DNA of 39,629 bases from NCBI GenBank assembly GCA_036560485.1, contig DATBRC010000007.1, forward strand, positions 1 to 39,629. Direction: 5' to 3'. The notes under the pieces are model-generated. The model worked only from the letters and a program-made list of their open reading frames with translations. It did not search any database and was not told where the DNA came from. A program made the position numbers and the translations under genes. Below, piece after piece: positions 17,532 through 27,106 of this stretch (its first letter is position 1; the number at the start of each line of letters is the position of its first letter). This DNA is from DATBRC01 sp036560485. Its GTDB lineage: Bacteria; Pseudomonadota; Gammaproteobacteria; Burkholderiales; Burkholderiaceae_D.

Positions 17532-19991
17532 AGTGCTCAAAAGCGCTTCGGCAAGTTGCTGCAATTGATCACTGTCGACCGGCTTGTGCAGTATTGCAAT
17601 GCCGGCGTCAGGCGCCAGTCTGTCATTCACCGCAAGATCGCCGGTCACGAGAATTGCCGGGATCACTTGTTCCGCCCATTGCCTGATCTCTGCGATGGCA
17701 GTAATGCCATCGCGTCCATCTCGCAAACGGTAATCGCTGATGATCAAATCGGGCGTACGCAAATGATTTTGCAAGTCACGCAGTGCTTCACTTGCCGAAG
17801 CAGCGCCCACGATATGACAACCCCAATGTCTCAGCAATGCTTCGCTTGCCTCGCGATTCTCTGTGCCGTCATCGATGACGACGACAAATGCCTGCGCCAG
17901 CAGGCCGGCAGGTTCATGCTCCGATGCAGACAAGGCTTGGCGCATGTGATGATCGGTCACCAGCGGTAAAGCGATACTGAACATCGTGCCTTTCCCTGGC
18001 TTGGAGCACAAGTTCAGGTTGTGTCCCAGCAGCGATGCGCTGCGTTTTGCAATGGACAACCCGAGACCCAATCCTTTGTTACGATCGCGTTCCGGATTGG
18101 AAAGCTGGAAAAATTCTTCAAATATATTGGCATGCTGCGCTTCGTCGATACCGATGCCGGTGTCCCACACTTGCACAAGCAAGCTGCCGGTTTGGCGGCG
18201 ACAGCCGACCAACACTGTGCCATGCCGGGTATAACGAATTGCGTTGGATACCAGATTGCCGAGGATGCGCTCAAGCAGAGCCGGATCACTGCTGACCCAG
18301 GCGCGCGACGGAACGATTTTCAGCGTCAATTTCTTTTCGTTGGCTTGCGCTTCGTAGTTGACTGCGAGCCGGCGCAACAGCTCGTTGATGGCAATCGCTT
18401 GCACATTCACATTGACTGCTCCTGCATCAAACTTGGAAATGTCGAGCAAGCCGCCGAACATATTACCCATTGCCTGAACCGATGCGTGTATCTTGCTGAT
18501 GATGTCGTTCGCCTCACGATCACGATGTTGAGCTCTCAACAAGCCGACCAACAAACTGATCGTATGCATCGGTTGCCGCAAGTCGTGGCTGGCCGCAGCA
18601 AGGAAGCGCGATTTGGCCAGATTGGCCGACTCGGCCACTTCCTTTTGCACAGTGAGTTGCGACAGTGCATCGTTTAGCTGCTCATTGGCCTGGCCAAGCG
18701 CCTCGGTGCGCTCGACCACTTTACGCTCAAGCTCTCTTTCCGACTGCCGCAATGTGTCGAGCAATAATGATTGTGCCCGCTCCTTTTCTTTTTGCATTAA
18801 ATAGAATTCATGCAGCTTTGCGATGGCGAAGAAGGCGAGAACGTATGCTGCGGAAGCGGCCAGGTCGATAAACGTATTGAACGTATTCAGGCTCAAATAG
18901 GACAACAAGAACAGAGTGCACGGAATGCTCAAGATGGCGATGTTGAGACGCCAACCCGTATACCGTACAGATATCCCCGCCACCAGCATAAGAAGCGAAA
19001 CGGTGGTTGCAAGGCGAACCCAAGCGGGTATTTCGTTGAGCGCCTGCTGATTTTTTACGTTATCGATTTCAGTCGCAAGGATATCAACGCCGGGATGGAT
19101 GGACGTCAGCGGCGTACCTTTGAGATCGGCCAGGCCGGGAGCCGTTGCACCGAGCAATACAATCTTTCCAAAAAATTCATTGGGTGGACGCGACTTGTTT
19201 TTCCTTTGGCTATCGCGATAGACATCTGAAAAACTGATCGTTTTGTAGGAGAGCGGTTTATTCATCCACCGCAAGAGATGGTATTGATTACCCGGCACAG
19301 GCCAGTTTAAGTTACTTCCCATACGCATCGATAAGGACGCGATCCGCCATCCGTCAACCGACTCCCAAAGTGCGTGATGACGGACCACGCCATCGGCATC
19401 AGGGGTAAGGTTGAACGTGCCTAAGCGTTTTGTATCAACAGCCGATACGAAATAGGGAAGAACGAGCGCCATTGTGTGGTCGGCAGAAGGCTTCGCGCCA
19501 GGCTCCGGCGCAATCAGCCCAGGAAGCTCTGCGGCATGGATGGTGCTGATCGCGTCATTTTTGGCATTGAGCCGCAAGACAGGAAAGTAACTGCTGCTAC
19601 TTCGTGCAATGGCATCGGTCAACGCGCTGTCAGCCGCGGGGGTTTGCCGATCGGGATCCGAGAACAGGATGTCAAATACCACTGCCTGCACCTTTTGCGA
19701 TTCCAGTTCAGCCAGCACCGCCGCAAAAATGTCGCGCGGCCAAGGCCAGCGTCCGAATTCGCCGCTCATTTGCGCCAGGCTTTTTTCATCGATATCGATA
19801 ATGACGATCGAGGGGTCGGCGTCAGGTGTGCGGAACCGATGTTTCACCATCCAGTCGTAAGTACTGCCTGGCATCCGCTCATCCAATCCAAAGTAGAAAC
19901 TGGATGCAGCGCATGCACTCAAGAACAAACTCAAGGCCACATAGAAATTGAGCGAAGTTGCCGCGACGAGAAATGCTTTCAGATGGTTCAT
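17520..19991 (-). CDS. CHASE2-domain hybrid sensor histidine kinase
   Basis: This is an 823-residue membrane kinase. After an N-terminal helix comes a periplasmic CHASE2 sensor (about 40–315; e.g. VFDILFSDPDRQTP and KIVLLGATAPGLADLKGTP). Three helices follow (about 325–395) and then a coiled coil. The HisKA box has His469 in AAASHDLRQPMH. The ATPase domain has the N box (Asn583 in NLVSNAIRYT), DTGIGI and the GLGLGLSIAKR loop. The C-terminal receiver domain has its phosphate acceptor at Asp753 in LIISDYRL and Lys803. The signal it senses is unknown. It lies downstream of the SH3/DUF4384 and caspase-like genes on the same strand, and opposite the LuxR regulator. Confidence 0.95.
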   Translation of the reverse strand: MNHLKAFLVAATSLNFYVALSLFLSACAASSFYFGLDERMPGSTYDWMVKHRFRTPDADPSIVIIDIDEKSLAQMSGEFGRWPWPRDIFAAVLAELESQKVQAVVFDILFSDPDRQTPAADSALTDAIARSSSSYFPVLRLNAKNDAISTIHAAELPGLIAPEPGAKPSADHTMALVLPYFVSAVDTKRLGTFNLTPDADGVVRHHALWESVDGWRIASLSMRMGSNLNWPVPGNQYHLLRWMNKPLSYKTISFSDVYRDSQRKNKSRPPNEFFGKIVLLGATAPGLADLKGTPLTSIHPGVDILATEIDNVKNQQALNEIPAWVRLATTVSLLMLVAGISVRYTGWRLNIAILSIPCTLFLLSYLSLNTFNTFIDLAASAAYVLAFFAIAKLHEFYLMQKEKERAQSLLLDTLRQSERELERKVVERTEALGQANEQLNDALSQLTVQKEVAESANLAKSRFLAAASHDLRQPMHTISLLVGLLRAQHRDREANDIISKIHASVQAMGNMFGGLLDISKFDAGAVNVNVQAIAINELLRRLAVNYEAQANEKKLTLKIVPSRAWVSSDPALLERILGNLVSNAIRYTRHGTVLVGCRRQTGSLLVQVWDTGIGIDEAQHANIFEEFFQLSNPERDRNKGLGLGLSIAKRSASLLGHNLNLCSKPGKGTMFSIALPLVTDHHMRQALSASEHEPAGLLAQAFVVVIDDGTENREASEALLRHWGCHIVGAASASEALRDLQNHLRTPDLIISDYRLRDGRDGITAIAEIRQWAEQVIPAILVTGDLAVNDRLAPDAGIAILHKPVDSDQLQQLAEALLSTLHR

Positions 19992-20093
19992 CCGGAATGT
20001 ATGCGGGCTTATGATGTTTGAAATTGTTCTATGCGCCTGCGCCTTTGACTACGCAAACATCCGATGCGTAAACAGAAAAGCGCACCCACGCTC

Positions 20094-20996
20094 CTATTTT
20101 TCCACGATATCAACCAGTGCCGAACCAAACGTACCGCTACATTTTTGCTCGACGTCGGCCTTTGCCGTCTGCTGCCTGTCACGGCAAGCGTTCGATGCCG
20201 GGCCGGTCGACGTACCCAGCAGCCACTGCAGATTGGCTTGCCCGTCAGCGTCGGTTAGCGTAGCCAGGAATGGGCCGGCTTTTTTGTTGCCAAGCGTTTT
20301 CAAGTCGCGTGGCGACTCCACTACGACTGCCAGCATCTTGTCTGTACCGGAGGGACCTTGCGCCAGAATTTCCCATTTTCTACGCGGCAGTTTGAGCGCT
20401 GCGCCTGCCTTGATCACATTGTCTTGATCGAGGTCGTTCGGAAACAACAGGTAAAGACTCTTGTTGTCCGAACCCAGCATGATCAAATAAAGATAACCGT
20501 CGTGCGACGATGTCACAGAAAAGTCGAGTCCATCTCTGCCAACACGCAAAACCGGTTTGCGCATGGTAACGGATACCGAGCGCGCCGGATCGCGTTGCCG
20601 ATCAATGGCCGACAGAGCCGCGCCGGCATCAGACGATGCGGGCGGCATCGAGCGAATGCCGGAAATCGCCAGCACATTGCCAGCACCACTGCGCCCATCT
20701 TCCTGTGCATTTACCGCAGAGGCAGCACCGGACAACTGGCTGGCACGCAGCCATCCTGTGGTGCTGCCGATCCGCACTTGCACCCAGCCGGCCTGCGACT
20801 GCAGTGTCTCAACAGCTGAACCTTTTGCAAGTCTCGCCAGCGCTTTTGCATCGACGTAGCGTTCGGCACGCAAGGTCGCGTCACTTGTCAGGGTTGCCGG
20901 TGCCGCATGCAATGCAAGCGGAGCAAGCGCCAGAATGAGCGCCGACATCCAAATAGATGGCAAAACGAGTCGGCACGAAGAGGATAAACGCTGCAT
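20094..20996 (-). CDS. SH3-like plus DUF4384 exported protein
   Basis: This 300-residue protein has an N-terminal signal peptide (ALILALAPLALHA|A). A bacterial SH3-type domain follows (about 40–90: RLAKGSAVETLQSQAGWVQV…GWLRASQL). Then comes a DUF4384-like domain (DGYLYLIMLGSDNKSLYLLFPN). DUF4384 modules are often found with caspase or kinase proteins and are thought to sense or scaffold; the exact role is unknown. It sits 44 bases downstream of the caspase-like gene on the same strand and 102 bases before the CHASE2 kinase, so the three probably work together. Confidence 0.85.
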   Translation of the reverse strand: MQRLSSSCRLVLPSIWMSALILALAPLALHAAPATLTSDATLRAERYVDAKALARLAKGSAVETLQSQAGWVQVRIGSTTGWLRASQLSGAASAVNAQEDGRSGAGNVLAISGIRSMPPASSDAGAALSAIDRQRDPARSVSVTMRKPVLRVGRDGLDFSVTSSHDGYLYLIMLGSDNKSLYLLFPNDLDQDNVIKAGAALKLPRRKWEILAQGPSGTDKMLAVVVESPRDLKTLGNKKAGPFLATLTDADGQANLQWLLGTSTGPASNACRDRQQTAKADVEQKCSGTFGSALVDIVEK

Positions 20997-21040
20997 GTTA
21001 TCGATCCAATCAGAATTAGTTCAACCGAATTTCCCGATTC

Positions 21041-23377
21041 TTATTCACCTTGCGCGGATTGAGTTTGTGCCACTTGATAACTGATCAATTCATCGCGGTA
21101 ACTGGTTATGCTGACGCTCGGCTGTCCAGTCATGATCGTACTGTCATTTTTTTCAGCGCGAGAAATATCAACCTGAGACACGACGATCGCCCTAATCGAA
21201 GGAACGTACCAGTTGGTTATCGTTTGTGAGCCGCTGCTCTCCTCTTCCTGCCGGCTGGAGCGACTGTTTTCCGCCGGATTCCCGCTTCGTTTGCCGACAA
21301 ATTTGGTTCGCAGCACAATCTTGTATGCTTCAAATTGTCCTGCAGGGACTTTCACAGTTTCGATCGCAACGACTTCCATCGAGCCCCGATGCGATTCCTC
21401 GCCGCTATCGTCTGCGCGTTTAAAGCGGTAGACCCACGCAACGTCTTGCTTATACCCGACCTTGAGATTCTCAAGCGACGGCTTGTCGACATATCCATCC
21501 GACCACTCCATGACACTACCATCGGCGCTGCGTATGCTTTTCGGCGAGCCATCTGCTTTCAGGGTCACGGATTTATCCGGAGATTCAATCGTATTATTGG
21601 AAAATGATCCGATCACCATTTCATTCTTGCTGATGGCTTCTTGTTTGTAGCCTTCAAAATGTTGAGTGACGTAACGATCGCCTAACGTGTAACCGTACAG
21701 GTTTGATGATTGCGCCGCATGAGCATTGCCCTGCTCCGTGAAGGAAATCAGTTCGATGCGCTCACCGTCTCGAGAAAAGCCGAATGATTCTCGAGAAAAG
21801 TTGAAAGTTGTAGAGCGATACTCATAAGCTACGAACCGATTGACCTGCCCGGGGGCGACCCAGATTGTTACTTGTGCTTGCATGCCATTCACGTAGCCTA
21901 TTATTTTGAATGTATCGAATGTTCCTGCAGGCACAGTGATTGTTTCTCGTCCAACTATGCTCAATTTGGTTTCATATTCAACATTCACCATGTTTGTTGG
22001 CATATATGTAGCGAAGGCATGCGATGTCCAGGTTTTGCCTACCTTATATTCCGGAATGAAAATTTGTTGAAATTGGTTGTATCGCCGCGTACCGGTGGGG
22101 TCCACCTTGAAATTCCCCAGCAAGTCTGTTTGCATCGGTCCCGCGTCATAACTGACTTCGGTGCTGGTGACCCTGGTTACCGTTTCTTTCGGTAGTTTCC
22201 GCACAACCTTTGTAATCAAATCCAGTGATTGGTACTGATATGAATCCCCCACCGTATAACTCGTGCCGGTCTTGGCGATGGAGCGCAAACTCTGCGCCGC
22301 AATCTTTTTGCTTGCATCCTCTTCTCGTTGCAGTGTTGCGATCCGGTTCCTCGCAAGTTCAGCAAAATTTCCTTGAGGGTATCTTGCAAGATACAACTCG
22401 AAATCTTTTATGTTGTGACTATTTTTTGCGGCATCCCAATAAGACGCCTCCACGATAAAAGCGATTGGTTGTGCAGTTTGCAGTTGGGTTGTCGGTAGTT
22501 CGGCAGTTTTCTTGAGCACGTCCTCTGCCGCCTGATTTGTTTCTGCTTGCTTGGCTTTACGCTCGTCGTCCTGCCTTATCTTTGAAAGCTGTGCGGCAGG
22601 GAGAAAATAAAAATCGCCTTCAATGCTGCCTTCCATCCACGGTTCTTGGCGCCCGTTCGATGCGGCTTTCACGCCGGCGACGACATTTTTGAGCACTTGT
22701 TCAATTGGAATTGGCTTGCCCATATTGGCTAATAACGCTTCTGTATAAATACCATTGGTGCCGTCGCCATCGGCAGCGACACTGCCAGGACGAGTGGAAA
22801 AGGAGATGATCGTGCCAGACGGCGCGTTCACGCTGGATAAACCGGCAGGAGGCGAACGAAAACTGCGAATGTACGGATTGTTGCGGCAAGCATCCAAAAA
22901 TACAAGGTTCATCCTGGTCTTGGATTCGTCCAATAATTCCAATATCTGATTCAAGTTAATGCTTTGCATCGGCACATCTTCTTCGCTGTCGATTTCTGCA
23001 TCAACGGTCGGCAAGTAATTCACGCCCCTGACCTGCAGCCCATGTCCGGCATAAAAAAACAAGGCGACTGCGCCAGGTTTGAGCTTGGACTTGAACTCAC
23101 GTAGCGCAGAACCGACTTGCTTTTGTGTGAGGTTTTCCCGTTCGATCACGTCGAAGCCAAGTGTCTTCAATTTGGCCGACATGGCACGGGCGTCGTTGAT
23201 TGGATTTTTTAACGGTGAAGACCGGTATGCACTATTGCCGATCACCAGCGCGACCCGATACTCGTTCGCATCGACAGTTTTAACGGCAACTGCAAGGTTG
23301 CGCTCCTGCGCAAATGCAGAGAACGCGATGACTGCCGATAGAATAAACATCGTCAGTATTTTAAATATTTCAAGCAT
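21041..23377 (-). CDS. Secreted caspase-like (peptidase C14) protein
   Basis: This protein has 778 residues counted from the ATG at 23377. A GTG 15 bases upstream is an alternative start, but the ATG starts a clean signal peptide (ILSAVIAFSAFA|Q). The caspase fold starts at RVALVIGNSAYRSSPLKNP. The catalytic dyad is His112 in YAGHG and Cys164 in DACRNNP. The p10-like part has IISFSTRPGSVAADG. The remaining ~500 residues are mostly beta-rich repeats of unknown fold, with two similar blocks (about 370–500 and 560–690) that carry matching VPAG.F..(F/Y)KI motifs. It probably acts in the periplasm or is surface-linked. Substrate unknown. The two downstream genes are likely part of the same unit. 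Confidence 0.9.
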   Translation of the reverse strand: MLEIFKILTMFILSAVIAFSAFAQERNLAVAVKTVDANEYRVALVIGNSAYRSSPLKNPINDARAMSAKLKTLGFDVIERENLTQKQVGSALREFKSKLKPGAVALFFYAGHGLQVRGVNYLPTVDAEIDSEEDVPMQSINLNQILELLDESKTRMNLVFLDACRNNPYIRSFRSPPAGLSSVNAPSGTIISFSTRPGSVAADGDGTNGIYTEALLANMGKPIPIEQVLKNVVAGVKAASNGRQEPWMEGSIEGDFYFLPAAQLSKIRQDDERKAKQAETNQAAEDVLKKTAELPTTQLQTAQPIAFIVEASYWDAAKNSHNIKDFELYLARYPQGNFAELARNRIATLQREEDASKKIAAQSLRSIAKTGTSYTVGDSYQYQSLDLITKVVRKLPKETVTRVTSTEVSYDAGPMQTDLLGNFKVDPTGTRRYNQFQQIFIPEYKVGKTWTSHAFATYMPTNMVNVEYETKLSIVGRETITVPAGTFDTFKIIGYVNGMQAQVTIWVAPGQVNRFVAYEYRSTTFNFSRESFGFSRDGERIELISFTEQGNAHAAQSSNLYGYTLGDRYVTQHFEGYKQEAISKNEMVIGSFSNNTIESPDKSVTLKADGSPKSIRSADGSVMEWSDGYVDKPSLENLKVGYKQDVAWVYRFKRADDSGEESHRGSMEVVAIETVKVPAGQFEAYKIVLRTKFVGKRSGNPAENSRSSRQEEESSGSQTITNWYVPSIRAIVVSQVDISRAEKNDSTIMTGQPSVSITSYRDELISYQVAQTQSAQGE

Positions 23378-23639
23378 GCTTCTTCGCAACACGAACCGAT
23401 CCCCACCCTCTTGAAAGCTACGGTTACGCCTTATCCTTTGAATTCATGCAGGCGCATTGCCACAAAGTATAACGAATATCAGTCCCAAAATTGCAGGTAG
23501 AACAATACAAGTTAGTGCCAGAAACATACACTGAGTTACTGCGCTTACCCTTGTTTGCAAGCCATCCCGCAGTGCAATATGCGAGATTGCAGTCAGATTG
23601 CACAACATAACCGACAGTATGTAATCACCCAGCCGGCAA

Positions 23640-24521
23640 CTACGCCGCTTTCATACTGGCATCATGAAATACATCAATCCACTGTTGCAATCTTTTGACT
23701 GCATGCTGTTTTTGCTTTGGGGTTGTGCAATTGATGATCGCCATGACCAGATTCGCCATGCCGTCGCGTGACGCATCGAAAAAAACTTGATGCTCAAGTC
23801 CGCCGTAGTGCTCGATGATATTGTTTGAATATTCCTTCAACATCAGCACAGTTGCTTCGCGACTCGGCTTCTCGGTTTGAATTTTCTTTAACAGCTGAAT
23901 CAAATTTTGTTGAAGTTGCAATCGCACTGCCATTCTTAATTCATTGTTCAATGGCCGCGCATCGGATGCCTTGCGAATCAATGCTTCTTGATCAGGATTG
24001 AAACTGCCAAACCAGTATTCGGCTTGCTCCATCACTTTTTGATATCGAAACTGCTGCCGCTGCGCCACATCGCCAAGCAAATAATCTTTGCGATAGGTTT
24101 CATTGTTCGATGCAAATTTCTTTTGAATGTGCTCGATTTGGGAAGGCTGCAATGACAATGCCAAATCCGCCAGTTCCGGCAACGCCTTGTCGATCAGTAC
24201 AACTGCGCGCATTCTCAATCCTTCATACTCGGTGAGAAGCTCCGCTTGCGTGACTTGATGCTGCAACCTTTTTTGTTCTTGTGTCAGCAGATTGACATAA
24301 TCGTTCAGTTGCGTCTTGCGATGCCAAGCAAACCAGTTTGCCACACGATCCTTAAACCAAGCTTTTTGACTGACATCAAAATCAACATAGCTATCCAGCC
24401 ACCAATAAGTGATGTTGTCGCCATAGTTATAACCGATACGCACCAGACTGCAACTCGCAGTCATGAAGGCGAATAAGCAAATGATGACAAGCGTCATCAT
24501 CTTTTTAACAATAATTGTCAT
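23640..24521 (-). CDS. DUF6279 family lipoprotein
   Basis: This is a lipoprotein of about 293 residues. Its signal peptide ends in the lipobox FMTASC, so the cysteine should be lipidated. The mature part begins SLVRIGYNYGDNITYWWLDSYVDFD, the typical start of DUF6279, and is almost wholly alpha-helical. The family's function is unknown. The start was set at the ATG at 24521, which gives a normal n-region with two lysines; several other in-frame ATGs upstream (24530, 24545) are possible. It is divergent from glmU. Confidence 0.82.
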   Translation of the reverse strand: MTIIVKKMMTLVIICLFAFMTASCSLVRIGYNYGDNITYWWLDSYVDFDVSQKAWFKDRVANWFAWHRKTQLNDYVNLLTQEQKRLQHQVTQAELLTEYEGLRMRAVVLIDKALPELADLALSLQPSQIEHIQKKFASNNETYRKDYLLGDVAQRQQFRYQKVMEQAEYWFGSFNPDQEALIRKASDARPLNNELRMAVRLQLQQNLIQLLKKIQTEKPSREATVLMLKEYSNNIIEHYGGLEHQVFFDASRDGMANLVMAIINCTTPKQKQHAVKRLQQWIDVFHDASMKAA

Positions 24522-24564
24522 TGGCCGCATGGTAAAATTTTGCATTACATTCAATTGACCGCCT

Positions 24565-25923
24565 ATGAACGTCGTCATCCTTGCTGCCGGAATGGGAAAG
24601 CGCATGCAATCCGCGCTCCCGAAAGTCCTTCACCCACTTGCCGGCAAACCGCTTTTGTCGCATGTGATCGATACTGCACGCACTTTGTCGCCGTCACGAT
24701 TATGCGTGATTTACGGCCATGGCGGGGATGCGGTACCGAATTTACTGCAATCTTCGGACATTGCTTTTGCCAAACAAGAACCGCAACTGGGCACTGGTCA
24801 TGCAGTGATGCAAGCGTTGCCGCATTTGGACGATAACGCATCCACGTTAGTTCTATACGGCGACGTGCCGCTCACCAATGCAAAGTCGCTGCAACGTTTA
24901 TTGGATATTGCCGGCAATAATAAATTGGCGATCTTGACGGTGGAAATGCCTGACCCTACCGGCTATGGCAGAATCGTGCGCAGCAAAGGCGAAATTGTGC
25001 GCATCGTCGAGCAAAAGGATGCATCGGATGAAGAGCGCGCGATCCGCGAAATCAACACCGGCATCATGGTCGTGCCGACTGCCAAGCTCAAGCAATGGCT
25101 GGCCACGCTCTCCAACAAGAATGCGCAAGGCGAATATTATTTGACCGACATCGTCGCACGCGCAGTAGCCGATGGCGTTCCTGTCGTGTCGGCGCAACCG
25201 GATGCGATTTGGGAAACGTTGGGCGTCAACAGCAAGGTGCAACTGGCAGAACTGGAACGCATTCACCAATGCAACGTTGCCAATGCATTACTTGAGCAAG
25301 GCGTCACACTGGCCGATCCGGCGCGCATCGACGTGCGCGGCGCGCTGGTGTGCGGACGCGATGTCAGCATCGATGTTAATTGCGTCTTTGAAGGCAAGGT
25401 CACATTGGCCGATGGCGTCACTATCGGCGCGAACTGCGTGATCAAGGATGCGCGCATTGAAAAAGGTGCGATCATCAAACCGTTTTGCCACATCGACGAT
25501 GCAGTAGTCGGCGCGGCATCGGTCATCGGACCTTATGCGCGTTTGCGCCCCGGCACAGAGCTGGCCGAAGATGTCCATATCGGTAATTTCGTCGAAGTCA
25601 AAAACAGCCAGATTGCAGCGCATAGCAAAGCCAATCACTTGGCTTATGTCGGCGATGCCACGATCGGCTCACGCGTGAATGTCGGCGCCGGCACCATCAC
25701 CTGCAATTACGATGGCGTCAACAAACATCGCACGATTATTGAAGATGATGTTTTCATCGGCAGCGATACGCAATTGGTGGCGCCGGTGCGCGTCGGCAAA
25801 GGCGCGACACTGGGTGCGGGGACGACGTTGACCAAGGATGCACCGGCTGAAAAGTTAACGGTGTCGCGTGCGAAACAAATCAGCATCGAAGGCTGGCAGC
25901 GGCCGGTAAAGATCAAGAAATAA
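24565..25923 (+). CDS. glmU: Bifunctional GlmU: GlcN-1-P acetyltransferase / GlcNAc-1-P uridyltransferase
   Basis: GlmU makes UDP-GlcNAc for peptidoglycan and lipopolysaccharide. The N-terminal pyrophosphorylase domain has LAAGMGKRMQSALPKVLHPL, the nucleotide-binding loop. GTGHAVMQAL and YGDVPL follow. The C-terminal left-handed beta-helix has hexapeptide repeats (e.g. VTIGANCVIKDARI) and the acetyltransferase block KANHLAYVGDATIG…GTITCNYDG. At 452 residues it has full length. glmS lies about 6 kb further on, separated by glycan genes. Confidence 0.98.
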   Translation: MNVVILAAGMGKRMQSALPKVLHPLAGKPLLSHVIDTARTLSPSRLCVIYGHGGDAVPNLLQSSDIAFAKQEPQLGTGHAVMQALPHLDDNASTLVLYGDVPLTNAKSLQRLLDIAGNNKLAILTVEMPDPTGYGRIVRSKGEIVRIVEQKDASDEERAIREINTGIMVVPTAKLKQWLATLSNKNAQGEYYLTDIVARAVADGVPVVSAQPDAIWETLGVNSKVQLAELERIHQCNVANALLEQGVTLADPARIDVRGALVCGRDVSIDVNCVFEGKVTLADGVTIGANCVIKDARIEKGAIIKPFCHIDDAVVGAASVIGPYARLRPGTELAEDVHIGNFVEVKNSQIAAHSKANHLAYVGDATIGSRVNVGAGTITCNYDGVNKHRTIIEDDVFIGSDTQLVAPVRVGKGATLGAGTTLTKDAPAEKLTVSRAKQISIEGWQRPVKIKK

Positions 25924-26034
25924 GGGAATATTCAATACGCCGAAGCACAATTTAATCCTATCTTCAGCGTAGGCACTTTCTTCTACTAAGCAAGTCGTCG
26001 AAAGTATTTTGACAATATCGCTCGTCCTCTTACC

Positions 26035-26114
26035 GTCGTTCCCGCGAAGGCGGGAATCCATAGGCCGGCTGAAAAAGCAAACTCACTATGGATTCCCGCC
26101 TTCGCGGGAACGAC
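26035..26114. repeat. REPIN-like element (two inverted REP hairpins)
   Basis: Two perfect 29-bp arms (26035–26063 and 26086–26114) face each other across a 22-base spacer. Each arm contains its own small palindrome TTCCCGC-GAAG-GCGGGAA. A pair of REP hairpins in inverted orientation is the structure of a REPIN, a short non-autonomous element moved by RAYT transposases in other proteobacteria. No RAYT gene is in this window. Confidence 0.82.
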
Positions 26115-26226
26115 TGTGATTTCAGTGTTGATGGCGAATATTATCAAAAGACTTTTGACTACCCGTTTAGATACGCTACAGTGTTTGGTCCTCGACATCT
26201 GCTGTTCACGCATGGCATCGCCATGA

Positions 26227-26269
26227 ATGATTATTTCTAATTTCCTTAAATGAAAGGATAAATAATCAT
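26227..26269. repeat. AT-rich inverted repeat (10-bp arms)
   Basis: ATGATTATTT (26227–26236) and AAATAATCAT (26260–26269) pair perfectly. The interior can form a further short TCCTT/AAGGA stem. It lies about 220 bases before the DUF4254 gene. There is no T-run on the plus strand, so it is not a standard terminator. Confidence 0.55.
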
Positions 26270-26485
26270 CAAAAATATTGCATCTCCCCATTTCATCGCC
26301 TTCCTCAAATAGTCAACTCATCCTCTGCCGAAAACTTCATCAAGCATTCATGAAAATGCTTGAAGTTCCCCGTAAAAATTTGGGCAAGCTCAAAACGTCA
26401 AATCTACGTCGTGTTTTAATCAAGTGTGATGTTGCAATCCATGTGCAACACGATTCGCAAGATCCTCTTTCTGGCGATGAATATG

Positions 26486-27106
26486 ATGATCGATTTCAAT
26501 GCTTTTTCGATTACCCGTTTTCATGATGGAAAGCTCTCCGAGCGCGATTGGTTACGCAACGAGCAACGCAGATCGACATTGGAACCGTGGCATTGGGTTG
26601 AGCGCAATCATCGCTTCAATACCTTGCTTTGGAATGAGGAAGACAAGGCGCGGCGCACCGATGTCGGAGCAGACGAGATAGCAGCGAGCAAACGGTTGAT
26701 CGATCGCTACAACCAAAACAGAAACGATGCGATAGAAGCAATCGATGAAGCGTTGCTGGCGCAGGTCAGCCGCCAACCGATTGGACAAGGTGCGCAACTG
26801 CATAGTGAAACTGCCGGCGCGATGATTGATCGCCTGTCGATTTTGTCACTGAAGATTTTCCATATGCGCGAGCAAACGCAACGCGCCGATGCAAGCGCAG
26901 AACACATTGCGTTATGCCGCGCCAAGCTGGAACGGTTGACACTGCAGCGCGCAGATCTCGGTACCTGCTTCGATCGCTTGCTGGACGATACGACAGCCGG
27001 ACGCGCGTACTTCAAGGTATACCGTCAGTTCAAGATGTATAACGACCCGACGCTCAATCCCTATCTTTACGGCAGCGCTGCACCTGCAGCGAAAGGCGCA
27101 CCATGA
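26486..27106 (+). CDS. DUF4254 domain protein
   Basis: This protein has about 206 residues. The family hallmark is a conserved FNTLLWNEEDKARR followed by alternating charged helices (e.g. RYNQNRNDAIEAIDEALL) and, later, GAMIDRLSILSLKIFHM. DUF4254 proteins occur next to heptosyltransferases and other glycan genes in proteobacteria; the function is not known. The start is uncertain: ATGs at 26477, 26483 and 26486 are in frame and none has a strong ribosome-binding site. The stop overlaps the next start (ATGA at 27103), which shows translational coupling with the GT2 gene. Confidence 0.85.
   Translation: MIDFNAFSITRFHDGKLSERDWLRNEQRRSTLEPWHWVERNHRFNTLLWNEEDKARRTDVGADEIAASKRLIDRYNQNRNDAIEAIDEALLAQVSRQPIGQGAQLHSETAGAMIDRLSILSLKIFHMREQTQRADASAEHIALCRAKLERLTLQRADLGTCFDRLLDDTTAGRAYFKVYRQFKMYNDPTLNPYLYGSAAPAAKGAP

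Larger units (their letters stand above)
25924..26485. other. Long intergenic region with two hairpin elements
   Basis: No convincing gene is seen in this 562-base stretch. It holds the REPIN-like element (26035–26114) and a second, AT-rich inverted repeat (26227–26269). A small open frame at 26278–26526 overlaps the next gene and has no recognisable family. Confidence 0.5.

Noticed and set aside
26278..26526. 82-codon open frame before the DUF4254 gene
   Set aside because: It overlaps the DUF4254 gene in another frame, lacks a ribosome-binding site and has no family features.
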